Program-made: the position numbers and the translations under genes
Assembly: GCA_016795325.1 (NCBI GenBank)
Contig: JAEUHY010000012.1
Coordinates: forward strand, 496,001-560,000
Direction of reading: 5' to 3'
DNA length: 64,000 nt
Source of the DNA: Planctomycetota bacterium
GTDB taxonomy: Bacteria; Planctomycetota; UBA1135; GCA-002686595
In this document: piece by piece, positions 62,789 to 64,000 of the stretch
Position numbering within the stretch: position 1 is the stretch's first letter
How the letters are laid out: the number at the start of each line of letters is the position of its first letter
Notes under the pieces: generated by a model
Databases searched by the model: none
What the model was told of the DNA's origin: nothing
What the model saw: the letters and a program-made list of their open reading frames with translations, nothing else

Positions 62789-64000
62789 TCACTTGGCGAT
62801 CATCAGCGGCGGCGACTTGCACTTGGGGCAACGACTCGTCATCGCGCCCAAGTCGGTGACGGTGTCCTCGGGGCAAACCCAGCCCCACGTCGCATCGTCG
62901 ACGGTTTGCCCCGGCGTGTAGCCGAGCAGCGCGAGCGCTTTCGCCTTTTCGGGGTCCTCATCCTCTTTGCCAGCGAACGGTCCAGGAACCCAGGGATGCG
63001 CCTTGGCGAGTTCGCGCCGCAAGCGCACCGCGTGCTCGTTTTGAACCGAGTACAGGTTGTGCGCCTCGTCGGGATCGGCTTCGACGTTGTACAGCTCGCT
63101 CTTGTCCGGATGCATCGGCCGGTAGGTCAGCTTCCACGGCCAATCGAACGCCATGTACAGGAACTGGTCGTGCTCGCGACCTTCCTTGTACGCCATGCCG
63201 GCATTGGTGTCGTAGCCGTTGATCTGGTCGCCGAACGCAATGCGTTTGGCGTCGGGTTTGCCTTCGATCAGCGGCCGGAGCGAGCGTCCGTCGACTTCGT
63301 TGGGCGCCTTCACGCCCGCGTAGTCGAGCACCGTCGGGAACACGTCGATCGTGCGCACGAGATCCTTGACGCTCGGCGCCTGCTTCACGCCGGGGAGCTT
63401 GACGATCAGCGGCACGTGGACCTGCTCTTGGTACAGCAGCCGGTGCGCCGCCCAGTTGTGCTCCATCAAGCCTTGGCCGTGGTCGGCGGTGATCACGACG
63501 ATCGTGTTCTCGAGCAAACCGCGCTCGCGCAAGCCCTTGAACAGGCGCCCGATCTGTTCGTCCTGGTAGTTGAGCTCGGCCTTGTAGAGCTCGATGCCCG
63601 GCCGGATCTCCTTGCCGTCGGCGTCGAAGAACTTCTCGCGCGGCTGCAAGCGTTCTTCCGGCGGCTTCATCACCCAGTCGTGCGGGTCCCAGTAGTGGAT
63701 CCAGAGGAAGAACGGCTCTGCCCCGCGGAGGCTCTTCTCGACCAGATCGGTCGTCGTGTCCGAACGGCGTTGGAAGTTCTGCACGTCCCAGATCGCGCGG
63801 ACGATTTCCTTGTCGTCCTTCTGTTGCTTGACCTCGTGCATCTGCGTGTCGAGATCCTCGAACACCTCGAAGCCGCGCTTGAAGCCGAAGCTGCGCGACA
63901 CCGGAAAGGCCGAGTGCACTGCGACCGTGTGGTAACCCTCGCGCGCCAGCACCGTCGCCAACGTCGGCACATTCTCCGGCAGCGTGTAGCCGCTGGGCGC
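62789..64000 (-). CDS. Sulfatase, cut by the window edge
   Basis: The visible 404 codons lack the N-terminal CxPSR motif that matures to formylglycine; the frame stays open to the last base, reading GYTLPENVPTLATVLAREGY. The rest fits sulfatases: FFLWIHYWDPHDW, ITADHGQGLMEHNWAAHRLL with metal-binding DH, YQEQVHVPLIVKLPG, and a late ELYNVEADPDEAHNLY. The C-terminus has a cysteine-rich end (WVCPEDTVTDLG, CPKCKSPPLM) that looks like a zinc ribbon. The start lies outside the window; the GTG at 63970 is internal. Confidence 0.88.
   Translation of the reverse strand, partial: APSGYTLPENVPTLATVLAREGYHTVAVHSAFPVSRSFGFKRGFEVFEDLDTQMHEVKQQKDDKEIVRAIWDVQNFQRRSDTTTDLVEKSLRGAEPFFLWIHYWDPHDWVMKPPEERLQPREKFFDADGKEIRPGIELYKAELNYQDEQIGRLFKGLRERGLLENTIVVITADHGQGLMEHNWAAHRLLYQEQVHVPLIVKLPGVKQAPSVKDLVRTIDVFPTVLDYAGVKAPNEVDGRSLRPLIEGKPDAKRIAFGDQINGYDTNAGMAYKEGREHDQFLYMAFDWPWKLTYRPMHPDKSELYNVEADPDEAHNLYSVQNEHAVRLRRELAKAHPWVPGPFAGKEDEDPEKAKALALLGYTPGQTVDDATWGWVCPEDTVTDLGAMTSRCPKCKSPPLMIAK

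Noticed and set aside
1..64000. CRISPR array, prophage, insertion sequence or integrase
   Set aside because: No regular direct-repeat array of CRISPR size and no transposase, integrase or phage structural protein was recognised.

Overview
The window is GC-rich, gene-dense bacterial chromosome with no phage, plasmid, CRISPR or transposase gene. The gene content points to the Planctomycetota (an inference from several genes together). These are a secreted protein with a C-terminal Planctomycetes-type haem domain, a sulfatase, a DUF1080 lipoprotein, a TPR protein carrying two RNA polymerase alpha-CTD-like domains, and many HEAT-repeat proteins. Start codons are often GTG or TTG, and strong Shine-Dalgarno motifs are rare. 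MurA is present with its catalytic Cys.

Layout. 1-2480 (minus): a cut-off ORF, thiG, thiS and the rRNA methyltransferase rlmI. A 156-bp palindromic repeat fills the gap between rlmI and a secreted HEAT/TPR protein. 5455-10154 (plus): nusA-infB-rbfA, each gene preceded by a perfect GC-rich hairpin. 10271-21396 (minus): DUF3501, a SagB-type tandem oxidoreductase coupled to a small HEAT protein, DUF72, a secreted HEAT protein, a DUF3187 lipoprotein, a membrane protein, uvrC and a phosphohexomutase. 21535-23427 (plus): recQ. 23613-25870 (minus): threonine aldolase and a class I aminotransferase.

26090-31839 (plus) is the most system-like locus. It is five genes joined by four consecutive 4-base stop/start overlaps: a solute-binding lipoprotein, a two-domain permease, an ATPase, a membrane-anchored pentahaem cytochrome c and a HEAT-repeat lipoprotein. 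It may be a metal importer physically and translationally tied to an extracytoplasmic redox protein. A second, inverted copy of the palindromic repeat follows it. 32073-44898 (mostly minus) holds a secreted beta-propeller protein, a fused glutaminase/PP-loop amidotransferase, tRNA-Cys(GCA), a degenerate peptidase-like protein, tRNA-Leu(TAA), pepA, ETF-ubiquinone oxidoreductase, a MoaD-MoaE fusion, ssb, a PilZ protein, prmC and a membrane protein.

45017-53791 (minus): prfA, rpmE, maf with a 24-bp tandem repeat at its 5' end, an endonuclease III-like protein that has lost its catalytic residues but keeps its iron-sulfur ligands, rpsP, ffh, a membrane protein, murA and a HIT hydrolase. 53945-60236 (plus): the TPR/alpha-CTD protein, ruvA, then a serine-biosynthesis run (serA, serB, a class V aminotransferase) ending in a DUF1080 lipoprotein. 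60247-64000 (minus): the haem-domain protein and a sulfatase cut by the window edge.
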